Shown here one piece after another: positions 46,910-55,108 of a stretch of 64,000 bases of DNA. Position numbers and translations under genes: made by a program. This stretch comes from Sphingomonas rhizophila (lineage in GTDB: Bacteria > Pseudomonadota > Alphaproteobacteria > Sphingomonadales > Sphingomonadaceae). The DNA lies in NCBI RefSeq assembly GCF_014396585.1, contig NZ_CP060717.1, positions 744,001 through 808,000 of the forward strand, given 5' to 3'. Within the stretch, counting starts at the first letter, position 1. The number at the start of each line of letters is the position of its first letter. The notes beneath the pieces are model-generated. The model had not been told where the DNA came from. It searched no databases and worked only from the letters and a program-made list of their open reading frames with translations.

Positions 46910-47392
46910 TTAGGCAGGACTGATTGGATCGGGTTCGGATGAAGAATCCGACGAGGCCAAAGCCGCAGCGGCCACCGCTCCGTTCAAGCCGGCAATCAAC
47001 GGCCCCAGTAGAAACGCAGCGGGGCCAACCGGCGCAGCGACAACCTGAGCTTGAGTTACTGGGTCAGCCATCGGCAAAACGCAGCCATTTCCTGTCTGAG
47101 GCGCAGGAGTTGCCGCAGCGTTACTCGCCGGTGCTGACGGCGTCGCCACCTCTTTAACGTTAGTCTCGTCGGCAACATTGGCGCTCACAACTGATGCGGA
47201 AGTTGCACACAAGGCAGTTCGCGAAGCATCGGAAGCCAGATAACTCAAGGCAACGTAGTCTGAGACATGCGCGACGGCGCTGGGCGCTCCGACTGGAGCG
47301 GACGCGAATTCCTCTGCGAGCGTCGGCGACGCGCAAAGCGATGCCGATATCAGGGCGAAAGCAACGCGCTTGGTCGGGCTCGGCAGTTTCAT
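46910..47392 (-). CDS. Secreted Ala-rich protein with hydrophobic C-terminal segment
   Basis: 160 residues from ATG 47392, with GGAG 8 bases upstream. The signal peptide (KRVAFALISASLCASPTLAEE) is followed by an Ala/Ser/Pro-rich body and a hydrophobic stretch near the end (VAAPVGPAAFLLGPLIAGLNGAV), then an acidic Ser-rich tail. There are two Cys in the mature part. Glycine-poor and disordered in look, it resembles no family I know. Its position before the protease gene suggests a substrate, anchor or partner. Confidence 0.7.
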   Translation of the reverse strand: MKLPSPTKRVAFALISASLCASPTLAEEFASAPVGAPSAVAHVSDYVALSYLASDASRTALCATSASVVSANVADETNVKEVATPSAPASNAAATPAPQTGNGCVLPMADPVTQAQVVAAPVGPAAFLLGPLIAGLNGAVAAAALASSDSSSEPDPISPA

Positions 47393-47549
47393 TCCCACTA
47401 CTCCTACGCACTCGGCCTCATCATCTATAGCAGATTGACGTCGAGCGTAAGTCCCCGCTTCGGATTAGAATAACTCGAAACTGGTTCGGCGGTTTCGCAG
47501 CATATGGTTGCGATACGATGAAAGTTAGCCAACAGCGTCAAAAAGGTAA

Positions 47550-47561
47550 CACCCGCGGGTG
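47550..47561. promoter_or_regulatory. Perfect 12-bp palindrome before the polysaccharide locus
   Basis: CACCCGCGGGTG reads the same on both strands and lies 19 bp before the likely start of the glycosyltransferase gene. It could be an operator for the locus. The only evidence is symmetry and position. Confidence 0.3.
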
Positions 47562-47579
47562 CGTGAGAGGTAGTTGGCG

Positions 47580-48728
47580 GTGGCGGTAGTGCGCTCAAGG
47601 GCTTCGGCGGGGAAGGGCGGCGGGCGGCTGGTCGTGATGACGGCCAATAGCGCCTGGAACATCGTCAACTTCCGGTCCGCCCTGGTCGCCGCGTTGATCG
47701 CCAATGGTTTCCGCGTGACCGTGCTTGCGCCGGACGAGCCGGCGACGCGGGCGACGATCGAGGGCCTCGGGGCGTCGTTCGAGCCGATCCCGCTGCAGAG
47801 CTCGGGCATGTCACCGCTGGCGGACCTTCGCCTGTTCCTGTCTTACCTGCGCCATTTCCGGCGACTGAAGCCGTTCGCCATGCTCGGCTACACGGTAAAG
47901 CCGAACATTTATGGCTCCCTGGCCGCTGGCCTTTGTGGCACCCGCGTCATCAACAACATCAGCGGATTGGGGACCGCCTTCCTCCAGGCAGGTACGCTCC
48001 AGAACCTTGTCTCCCGGCTCTACCGAGCGGCGCTTCGGCGGTCGCGGACCGTTGTCTTCCAGAACGGCGATGACCGCGCGTTGTTCGTCGAGCGGGGTCT
48101 GATCCGTGACGGGCAAACGGCACTGCTGCCGGGTTCTGGAATAGACCTCGACCATTTCGCGCCGCGACCGTCCCGAAAGGACGATGGCGACGTTCGCTTC
48201 CTGCTGATCGCGCGATTGCTGTGGGACAAGGGAGTGGGCGAATTTGTCGACGCCGCGCGGTCGCTGCGCGAACGGCATCCGAACGCGAAGTTCGAGTTGC
48301 TCGGCTTCCTGGGTGCCGACAACCGCAGCGCCGTCCCGAAGGCGGTTGTCGAATCGTGGGTCGCCGAGGGGCTTATCGATTATCTCGGGCAAACCGACGA
48401 CGTCCGTGATGCGATCGCGCAGGCGGATTGCGTGGTCCTGCCGTCTTATCGGGAAGGGATGCCGCGCAGCCTGATCGAGGCAGCGGCGATGGGCAAGCCG
48501 GTGATCGCATCCGACGTCCCGGGCTGCCGCGATGCGGTGATCGCTGGCGAGACCGGACTGTTATGCGCTGCCAGATCGGCGGAGGATCTGGCCCGGGCGA
48601 TGGATGAATTCCTCACCATGTGTCCGGACGATCGGGCGGAGATGGGCCGCTCAGCGCGAAAATGGGCGGAGCAGACGTTTGACCAACATCATGTCATCGA
48701 TGCCTATCTTCACGCCTTGCGCGATTGA
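47580..48728 (+). CDS. Glycosyltransferase family 4 protein
   Basis: About 382 residues. The N-domain has NSAWNIVNFRSALVAALIANGFRVTVLAP and NNISGLGTAF. The C-domain has LLIARLLWDKGVGEFVDAARSL, LLGFLGADNRSAVP and the family signature PSYREGMPRSLIEAAAMGKPVIASDVPGCRD with its Glu pair. It transfers a sugar from a nucleotide sugar onto an exopolysaccharide or lipid-linked chain. Starts at 47574 (TTG), 47580 (GTG, best spacing to GAGG) and 47637 (ATG) are all possible. It is the first gene of the polysaccharide locus. Confidence 0.9.
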   Translation: MAVVRSRASAGKGGGRLVVMTANSAWNIVNFRSALVAALIANGFRVTVLAPDEPATRATIEGLGASFEPIPLQSSGMSPLADLRLFLSYLRHFRRLKPFAMLGYTVKPNIYGSLAAGLCGTRVINNISGLGTAFLQAGTLQNLVSRLYRAALRRSRTVVFQNGDDRALFVERGLIRDGQTALLPGSGIDLDHFAPRPSRKDDGDVRFLLIARLLWDKGVGEFVDAARSLRERHPNAKFELLGFLGADNRSAVPKAVVESWVAEGLIDYLGQTDDVRDAIAQADCVVLPSYREGMPRSLIEAAAMGKPVIASDVPGCRDAVIAGETGLLCAARSAEDLARAMDEFLTMCPDDRAEMGRSARKWAEQTFDQHHVIDAYLHALRD

Positions 48729-48763
48729 TGCCATTCCGGCCCCAGGGACAGGAAGTTTTCGAA

Positions 48764-49525
48764 ATGCTCGGCCGCCTATTCTCGCGAAGTTCGCAGTCCG
48801 CTCCATTCGTTCCGGAAGGCTATCGCGTCTATGCGGTCGGCGATGTCCACGGCCGCGATGACCTCCTCGCCGACCTGCTAAGCCAGATCGAACAGGATCA
48901 TGGCGAACGAGGCCCGGCGCACCCCATCGTCGTCTTCCTCGGCGACCTTATCGACCGCGGTCCGCAGTCGGCGCAGGTGGTCGAACGGCTCCGCCGCTAT
49001 GCCACCGAGGGTCTCGCCACGGTCTTCCTTGCCGGCAACCACGAGGAAGTGATGCTCCGCGTCCTTGCCGGACAAGCGGAAATCCTGGTCGACTGGCTGC
49101 GCTTCGGCGGCACGGAATGCCTGCAAAGCTATGGTGTCGACGTCGATCGGATCGTCCGCATGGCTCCCCAACAGGCGGTCCAGCATATCCTCGGCGTGAT
49201 CCCCTCCGAACATCTCGAATTCCTTCGATCGATGGGCGATACTTTTCGCCTTGGCGACTATCTGTTCGTCCATGCCGGGATCCGCCCGGGCGTGCCGCTG
49301 TCCGGCCAGCGCCAATCCGACCTTCGCTGGATCAGGCACCCTTTCCTGACCGACCGGCGCGATCATGGCTTCTTCGTCGTCCACGGGCACACGATCGCCG
49401 AAGATATCGACGAATGCGTCAACCGGATCGGGATCGATACCGGCGCTTATTCTTCGGGTGTCCTCACCGCGATCGGCCTCGAAGGGCAGGAACGCTGGTT
49501 CCTGCAATGCCGTTCGGCGTCATGA
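48764..49525 (+). CDS. Metallophosphoesterase, PP1-like serine/threonine phosphatase type
   Basis: 253 residues from ATG 48764, with GGAAG 8 bases upstream; an ATG at 48728 overlaps the stop of the glycosyltransferase and adds 12 residues. The metal-binding motifs are AVGDVHGRDDL, FLGDLIDRGPQS, FLAGNHEE, LFVHAGIRPG and VVHGHTIAED. It is a bacterial PPP-type phosphatase. In a locus that also encodes a tyrosine kinase (Wzc-like) and an HPr-like kinase, it could reverse phosphorylation, but its substrate is unknown. Confidence 0.9.
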   Translation: MLGRLFSRSSQSAPFVPEGYRVYAVGDVHGRDDLLADLLSQIEQDHGERGPAHPIVVFLGDLIDRGPQSAQVVERLRRYATEGLATVFLAGNHEEVMLRVLAGQAEILVDWLRFGGTECLQSYGVDVDRIVRMAPQQAVQHILGVIPSEHLEFLRSMGDTFRLGDYLFVHAGIRPGVPLSGQRQSDLRWIRHPFLTDRRDHGFFVVHGHTIAEDIDECVNRIGIDTGAYSSGVLTAIGLEGQERWFLQCRSAS

Positions 49526-49607
49526 CGCCAAAATCGCCTAAGTCATGGCCACAACGGAACGACCTTGCTAATCAGCCACAAACTGCCCCAGTTTGAGGAG
49601 CGTTTCG

Positions 49608-50321
49608 GTGCGTAACTCATCAGTTCGGATCCACGCCTTCAAGGCCGTCCTCCCCATCATCGCGCTCGGCGCTGCGATGTCAGGGTGTGCCGACAAGCGC
49701 GGCGGACCGATCGCCTACGATGTCGGAAACTTTCGCCCGCCGGACGCGCCGACCGTGGTGGCGCTGGAACAGGGCTACAAGATCGCGCCGCTCGATACGG
49801 TGACGGTGAAAGTCTTCAAGATGGCGGACCTCACCGGCGACTATGAGGTCGACCTGGCCGGCAATATCTCCATGCCGTTGATCGGCGAGGTCAAGGCCAT
49901 CGACATGACCACCGCGCAGCTCGACGATGTGCTGACCAAGCAGCTTGGCGACAAATACCTCGAACGTCCCGACGTCAGCGTTGGCATGAAGGCATCGACG
50001 CGCCGGAGCGTAACGATCGACGGCGCGGTGAAGTCCGCCGGTTCGTTCCCGGTCAACGGCCCGATGACCCTGATGCAGGCGCTGGCACTTGCCGGCGGGG
50101 CCAGCGAGGACGCGAACATCCACCGCGTCGCTATTTTCCGCACGATCGACGGACGGCGTCAGGCGGCGGCGTTCGATCTCGCCGATATCCGGCAGGGGAA
50201 ATCGCCCGACCCGGCCATTTATGCCGGCGACATCGTCGTCATCGACGGGTCGCGGATCAAGGAACTGCAGAAGCGGATCATGAACAACCTGTCGATTCTG
50301 TCGGTTTTCCGGCCCTTCTGA
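49608..50321 (+). CDS. Polysaccharide export lipoprotein (Wza/GumB type)
   Basis: 237 residues from GTG 49608, with GAGGAG 8 bases upstream. Lipobox MSGCADK (Cys about 27). The poly-export domain has YKIAPLDTVTVKVFKM, YEVDLAGNISMPLIGEVKA and ERPDVSVGM, followed by a SLBB unit (VTIDGAVKSAGSFPVNGPMTLMQALALAGG). It forms the outer-membrane export channel for exopolysaccharide and partners the Wzc-like protein encoded next. Confidence 0.95.
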   Translation: MRNSSVRIHAFKAVLPIIALGAAMSGCADKRGGPIAYDVGNFRPPDAPTVVALEQGYKIAPLDTVTVKVFKMADLTGDYEVDLAGNISMPLIGEVKAIDMTTAQLDDVLTKQLGDKYLERPDVSVGMKASTRRSVTIDGAVKSAGSFPVNGPMTLMQALALAGGASEDANIHRVAIFRTIDGRRQAAAFDLADIRQGKSPDPAIYAGDIVVIDGSRIKELQKRIMNNLSILSVFRPF

Positions 50322-50355
50322 TGATCCGGCGTTCAGCCTGCGGAGCCGATGGCGC

Positions 50356-52554
50356 ATGAATAATGAACTTGCGCGTCAAGGGGACGGTTATCGGCCCTAT
50401 TCCTACCCGCTGGCGCATTTCACGCCGGGGAGCGAGCAGCGTCCCGCCGGCTCTACGCCGCAGCACGGCCTGGATTTTGCCGCGATCTTTCGCGTCATCA
50501 ACGAATGGAAGTGGCTGGTCCTCGGCGTGCTTGCGGCGGGCATCGCGCTTGGTCTGCTTGCAAGCCTGCTGACGACCAAGATGTACCGGGCGTGGGTGAC
50601 GCTGGAAGTGAATCCACCGACGGTGGAAATCCTCGATGAAAAGAGCCGCGAAGTCAGCACGCAGACGTCCTGGGACCTGATGGCGACGCAGGTCGGCCTG
50701 TTGTCGAGCAGGACGCTGGCGCAGCGCGTTGCGGAGGACCTTAACCTGGCCGCCGACCGCAATTTCGTCGGTGCCGACGGCGATGCATCGGCCCGGCTGG
50801 AACGCGCGACGTCACGTGTTGCCGGCGGCCTCAAGGTCGTCGCCCCCGAAGAAGGCCAGTTGATCCGCTTCAGCTACGTGTCGGACTCGCCGGAGATGGC
50901 GGCGAAAATCGCCAACGGCGTGGCTGACGGCTTCATCAAAAATGGTCTCGAACGCCGCTTCGAGGCGTCGGCCTACGCCCGTACGTTCCTTCAGCAGCAG
51001 ATCGCCAAGACCCGCGCGCAGTTGGAGAAGTCGGAGCGTGACCTCGTCACCTACGCGCAGGCCGAAGGCATCATCAACACGTCCTCCGGCGCCCCCGGGA
51101 CTCAGCCGACCGATGCCAATTCACTCCAGGGGGAATCGTTGGTCGCGCTCAACCAGGCGCTTGCCGAAGCGACGGCACGCCGGGTGATGGCCGAAGGAGC
51201 TTACCGCCAGGCCCAGCTTGCCGGAGGGTCTTCGGAAGCCAATGCCAGCACGCAGGCGCTTCGCCAGTCCAAGGCAACGCTCGAGGCGGAATATCAGGAC
51301 AAGCGAACGCTGATGAAGCCGGAGCATCCCGACATGCTCAGCCTCCGCTCGCGAATCGACGAGCTTGACCGGCAGATCGCCAAGGAGCGGTCGACCACCG
51401 CCAGCGCACAGGCGACCACGCTGCTCGGCGCGTACCGGGCGGCGCAATCGGCGGAAAACAACCTTCGTGCCCAGGTCGCCGGCCTGAAGGGATCGGTGCT
51501 CAACCTGCGGGGCCGGAGCATCCGCTACAACATCCTGCAGCGCGAGGTGGACACCAATCGCGGCCTCTATGACGCGCTCTTGCAGCGCTACAAGGCGATC
51601 GGCGTGGGTGGCAGCGTCGGGACCTCGCCGGTGATGATCGTCGATCGCGCCGAGGTGCCGGGCGCGCCGTACAAGCCCAACGTGATGCTCAATCTCTTGC
51701 TGGGAACCGTCGGCGGCCTGGTTGCCGGCATCGCGCTTGCGTTCATGCTCGATGTGCTGAACGACACGATCAAGACGCGCGAGGACGTGCGCAACAAGCT
51801 TGGCCAGGCGTGCCTTGGCGTCATCCCCAAGGAACGCGGCAAGGAAGACCTGCTCGCCCAGCTGGAGGATCCGGCGTCGGCGGTTTCCGAAGCCTATTCT
51901 GCCGTGCTCGCCGCGCTGCGCTTCAGCGCCGAGACTGGGGCGCCCAAGGCGCTCCTCGTCACCAGCGCCAATCCCAACGAGGGCAAGTCGTCGTCCGCCC
52001 TGGCGCTTGCCCAAAGCTACGCGCGCCGCGGCGAAACGGTGCTGCTGATCGATGCCGACCTGCGGCGCCCGGCCTTCAAGGGCGTATCGACCAGCCACGG
52101 CGTCACCGACCTGCTGACCAGCAACGAGTCCATTTCCGCCCATGTCGTTCGCACTCAGCACAGCAACCTGTGGCTGCTGCCGTGCGGACCGATCGCGCCC
52201 AACCCGGCGGACCTGCTGTCGACCGGCCGTTTCGCGGAAATCCTTGAAGAAGCGAAGGAGCATTTCGACCGGGTCGTCATCGACAGTCCGCCGGCGCTTG
52301 GCATCGCGGACGCGACCTTCCTCGCCGCATTCGCCGGCCATGCCATGCTGGTCGTCGAATCCGGCCGCACCCGCACCAACCAAGCACGCGAAGCGGTCGA
52401 GCGGCTTCTTTCATCGGGCGTCCATCTCGTCGGCGTGACGCTGACCAAGTCTGCGGAAGGGGCCAGCCGCTACGGCTATGCGTCCTATCGCTACGGCCAG
52501 GTCGAGGATAAGCGGAAGGAGATCATCATGATTTCCGAACAGGCCGACGCCTGA
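50356..52554 (+). CDS. Wzc-like chain-length regulator and BY-kinase
   Basis: 732 residues. A Wzz region with membrane segments near 55-75 and 450-475 flanks a long coiled-coil periplasmic part with PEHPDMLSLRSRIDELDRQI. The kinase domain has Walker A SANPNEGKSSSALALAQ, Walker A' LLIDADLRRPAFKG and Walker B VVIDSPPALG. The C-terminal tail carries a tyrosine cluster (YGYASYRYG) for autophosphorylation. It controls chain length and export of exopolysaccharide in the inner membrane. The stop overlaps the frame of the next gene. Confidence 0.95.
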   Translation: MNNELARQGDGYRPYSYPLAHFTPGSEQRPAGSTPQHGLDFAAIFRVINEWKWLVLGVLAAGIALGLLASLLTTKMYRAWVTLEVNPPTVEILDEKSREVSTQTSWDLMATQVGLLSSRTLAQRVAEDLNLAADRNFVGADGDASARLERATSRVAGGLKVVAPEEGQLIRFSYVSDSPEMAAKIANGVADGFIKNGLERRFEASAYARTFLQQQIAKTRAQLEKSERDLVTYAQAEGIINTSSGAPGTQPTDANSLQGESLVALNQALAEATARRVMAEGAYRQAQLAGGSSEANASTQALRQSKATLEAEYQDKRTLMKPEHPDMLSLRSRIDELDRQIAKERSTTASAQATTLLGAYRAAQSAENNLRAQVAGLKGSVLNLRGRSIRYNILQREVDTNRGLYDALLQRYKAIGVGGSVGTSPVMIVDRAEVPGAPYKPNVMLNLLLGTVGGLVAGIALAFMLDVLNDTIKTREDVRNKLGQACLGVIPKERGKEDLLAQLEDPASAVSEAYSAVLAALRFSAETGAPKALLVTSANPNEGKSSSALALAQSYARRGETVLLIDADLRRPAFKGVSTSHGVTDLLTSNESISAHVVRTQHSNLWLLPCGPIAPNPADLLSTGRFAEILEEAKEHFDRVVIDSPPALGIADATFLAAFAGHAMLVVESGRTRTNQAREAVERLLSSGVHLVGVTLTKSAEGASRYGYASYRYGQVEDKRKEIIMISEQADA

Positions 52555-53744
52555 GCGCCAATCGCCCCAAACCCGTCGTTCGGCGGCTGCTGGCCGTCGC
52601 CTTTGGCGTTGTCGCTGCATTCGGCGCAATCCGTGTCGCGGCAGTGGAATGGCCGACCAGGCACTCACCGATCAGCGCCGAGGCGATCTGGCCTTCGCAT
52701 CCGGCTGTCCAGTCGAACCGGGCAATGGCGATGATCGGCGCAGCGGCGGCCCAGGGCAAGGCGCCGCCAGAAGCGGCCTTGACTCTTCTCGACCACGTCG
52801 CACGCTCGTCTCCCCTGGCGCCAGAACCTTACCTTGTTCGCGGCGCGACGCAGCAGGCGGCCGGCAATTTCGCCGCGGCCGAAGATGCCTTCGAGGCGGC
52901 CAGACTTCGCGACCCTCGAAACGGCGCTGCCCGCTTCTTCCTGGCGCAGCGTTACCTGTCGTCAGGACGTGCCGACCAGGGCATCGACGAACTCGCGGCC
53001 TTTTCCCGGGTCGTCCCGGAAGCCGGAGAGGCGGTCATTGGACTGCTGGGCGATTTCGCGCGACAGCCGGGCGCCGCCCGGCCGGTTGCGCGCTTCCTCC
53101 GGATGCGGCCCTCCTATGAAGCGGGCGTCATGGACCGCCTGCTTCCCGATCTCGCCAACACCGACGCAATGCTCGCCATTGCGCGCGCCATGCCACGCTC
53201 CAGCCCGCCGCCGCCGTGGCAGGGGTCGCTGGTGACCCGCCTGCTCGCAGCAGGCGATTATGCGCGGGCTCGATTGGCGTGGCGGCAGTTCACCGGCCGC
53301 GATGCCGGCACCTTCCTTTTCAATCCCGGGTTCGCGCCGCTCGACGCCCCGCCGCCCTTCAACTGGACGCTGGCGTCGAACGAGGCTGGGATGGTTGACG
53401 CCCGGCCGGAGGGCGGGATTGATTTCATCTTCTACGGCCGCAGCGAGAATGTGTTCGCCAGCCAGACACTTCTCCTGCCCCCTGGCCGCTACCGCCTGAC
53501 CATCCCGGTTACCATCGAGAAGCAGGGTGGGGCGTCACGCTGGGACATCTTCTGCAATAACGTGCCGACTCCCATCCTGAACCTCCCGCTCGCGGTCGAC
53601 ACAGGCAGCGCCGCCAGCGCCACGTTCGTCGTGCCGAGAGATTGCCCAGTCCAGGCCCTTTCCCTGCGCGGCATCCCGGACGAAACGGGCGCGGGCTTTC
53701 GCGGGAAACTCGGACCGCTGAAGCTGGAAAAGGTGCCGTCATGA
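52551..53744 (+). CDS. TPR-like membrane-anchored protein of the polysaccharide locus
   Basis: About 397 residues. The frame opens at CTG 52551, overlapping the Wzc-like stop as CTGA, and begins with a clear signal anchor (RRLLAVAFGVVAAFGAIRVAAV). The first GTG (52644) lies after that anchor. The middle is TPR-like (AAGNFAAAEDAFEAARLRDPRNGAARFFLAQRYLSSG). The last third is beta-rich (FNWTLASNEAGMVDARPEGGIDFIFYG...LLLPPGRYRLTIPV) with paired Cys. It may help assembly or export of the polymer. A CTG start is rare, and a missing base could hide an ATG. The stop overlaps the next start (ATGA). Confidence 0.8.
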   Translation: MSANRPKPVVRRLLAVAFGVVAAFGAIRVAAVEWPTRHSPISAEAIWPSHPAVQSNRAMAMIGAAAAQGKAPPEAALTLLDHVARSSPLAPEPYLVRGATQQAAGNFAAAEDAFEAARLRDPRNGAARFFLAQRYLSSGRADQGIDELAAFSRVVPEAGEAVIGLLGDFARQPGAARPVARFLRMRPSYEAGVMDRLLPDLANTDAMLAIARAMPRSSPPPPWQGSLVTRLLAAGDYARARLAWRQFTGRDAGTFLFNPGFAPLDAPPPFNWTLASNEAGMVDARPEGGIDFIFYGRSENVFASQTLLLPPGRYRLTIPVTIEKQGGASRWDIFCNNVPTPILNLPLAVDTGSAASATFVVPRDCPVQALSLRGIPDETGAGFRGKLGPLKLEKVPS

Positions 53745-55108
53745 GCGGGCGCGTCCGAGAAGCGGTCGTCCCGCTTTTCCTGTTTGCCTGCCTCCTTCTG
53801 GGAGGAAGCGCGCAGGGCGTCGGCCAACTCCTTCTGCTCGAGTTCGGCGCGATCCTGTTGATCATTGCGGCGACGTGGTCGGGCGGAGCCGGCGCGGCGA
53901 AGACGGAAGCGCGACCGCTGCTCTGGCTGGGGTCCGCATTTCTCCTGCTGCTTGTTCTCCAGCAACTGCCACTCCCGCCGGCAATCTGGGGTGCGCTGCC
54001 AGGTCGAGGGTTCGTCGCGCAGGGCTATGCGCTGCTGGGCCAGGAATTGCCTTGGTTGCCGCTGTCACTGGCACCTTACGACGCATGGCCTGCGCTATTG
54101 CCGGTGCTCGTCCCGCTCGCAGTGTTGGTGGCGATGCGGCGAAAGTCGTGGGTGCGGCCATCGCTGCTGGTGGTTGCCCTGCTCCTGGCGACCTTGCTTG
54201 GCGCCATCCTCGGGGCGCTCCAGATCCAAAGCGGGTGGCAGCAATTCTACCTTTACCGTTACAGTGCCTACGGCCAGCCGACCGGTTTCTTTGCCAACAG
54301 CAACCACATGGGCACGTTGCTATTGGTCGCGATCCCGTTCGCCGTCGCCTTGGTGACCGAGCAATTGCACAAGCGGCGTAGCCGACGGTGGCGGTCTGCG
54401 TTGATCGCGTTCGGGATCTTGGCTGGCCTGGCCCTGCTCGGTGCGCTGGCGCTCAATCGCTCGCTTGCCGTCCTTCTGCTCAGCGCGCCGATCGTGCTGG
54501 CGTCGATTGCCATCGCTGCATCCGGCCGAGCGACATGGCGGAAACCGTTGCTGCTTCTGTCCATCGCACTTTTCGCTGCGATGCTGGTTGCCGGCTTCGT
54601 CCGCCATTCCGCCGGAGCGTCGAAGGAGTCGTCTTTCGCCACCCGCGAAGAAATCTGGACGAGCAGTCTCACGCTGGTGAAGGAATATGGCGTGACCGGT
54701 TCGGGCTTGGGCACCTATCCACGCTTGTATGCTCACGCCGAGGCGCCCGGGTCGGTCGACCTCACCTACGTCAATCATGCCCACAATGATTACCTCGAAC
54801 TGCTGATCGAACTCGGGCTTCCGGGCGCGCTCCTTCTCGCCGCCTTCCTGCCGTGGTGGTCTCGCCAGGCACGACGCGCGTGGGCAGTTCAAGGCAATGA
54901 TCCGTACGCTCAGGCAGCCTCGATTTCGTCTGCGGCGATCCTGCTCCACTCACTGGTCGATTTCCCGCTCCGGACCGCCGCCATCGCCGCGGTCTTCGCG
55001 ATGTGCGTGATGCTTCTTGCGCGCCGGTCCAAGCCGCTGCTCGCCGAGCAGGAGGGGGACCTATGGCCGACGCGGCACCTGACGATCGATCAGCTGGGCG
55101 CTCGGTAG
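53741..55108 (+). CDS. O-antigen ligase/polymerase-like membrane protein (Wzy type)
   Basis: 455 residues with about ten to twelve hydrophobic segments. The signature GSGLGTYPRLY...NHAHNDYLELLIELGLPGALLLA is that of the Wzy/WaaL O-antigen ligase domain. It probably polymerises or ligates repeat units in the inner membrane. Coupled by ATGA to the TPR gene. Its last 19 bp overlap the convergent nucleotidyltransferase gene. Confidence 0.92.
   Translation: MSGRVREAVVPLFLFACLLLGGSAQGVGQLLLLEFGAILLIIAATWSGGAGAAKTEARPLLWLGSAFLLLLVLQQLPLPPAIWGALPGRGFVAQGYALLGQELPWLPLSLAPYDAWPALLPVLVPLAVLVAMRRKSWVRPSLLVVALLLATLLGAILGALQIQSGWQQFYLYRYSAYGQPTGFFANSNHMGTLLLVAIPFAVALVTEQLHKRRSRRWRSALIAFGILAGLALLGALALNRSLAVLLLSAPIVLASIAIAASGRATWRKPLLLLSIALFAAMLVAGFVRHSAGASKESSFATREEIWTSSLTLVKEYGVTGSGLGTYPRLYAHAEAPGSVDLTYVNHAHNDYLELLIELGLPGALLLAAFLPWWSRQARRAWAVQGNDPYAQAASISSAAILLHSLVDFPLRTAAIAAVFAMCVMLLARRSKPLLAEQEGDLWPTRHLTIDQLGAR

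Larger units (their letters stand above)
45681..47549. other. Lower-GC inserted segment
   Basis: From just after the exported-protein gene to just before the glycosyltransferase, base composition drops visibly (many AT-rich codons, frequent TTA, ATA and AAT) against the GC-rich neighbours. It carries three genes unlike their surroundings: a RadC/JAB domain, a trypsin-like protease and a secreted Ala-rich protein. No integrase, transposase, tRNA or terminal repeat was seen, so the route of entry is unknown. Horizontal transfer is an inference from composition and content. Confidence 0.55.

Noticed and set aside
45681-47549. Insertion sequence or prophage fragment
   Set aside because: No transposase, integrase, phage structural gene or terminal inverted repeat could be found in the low-GC segment.
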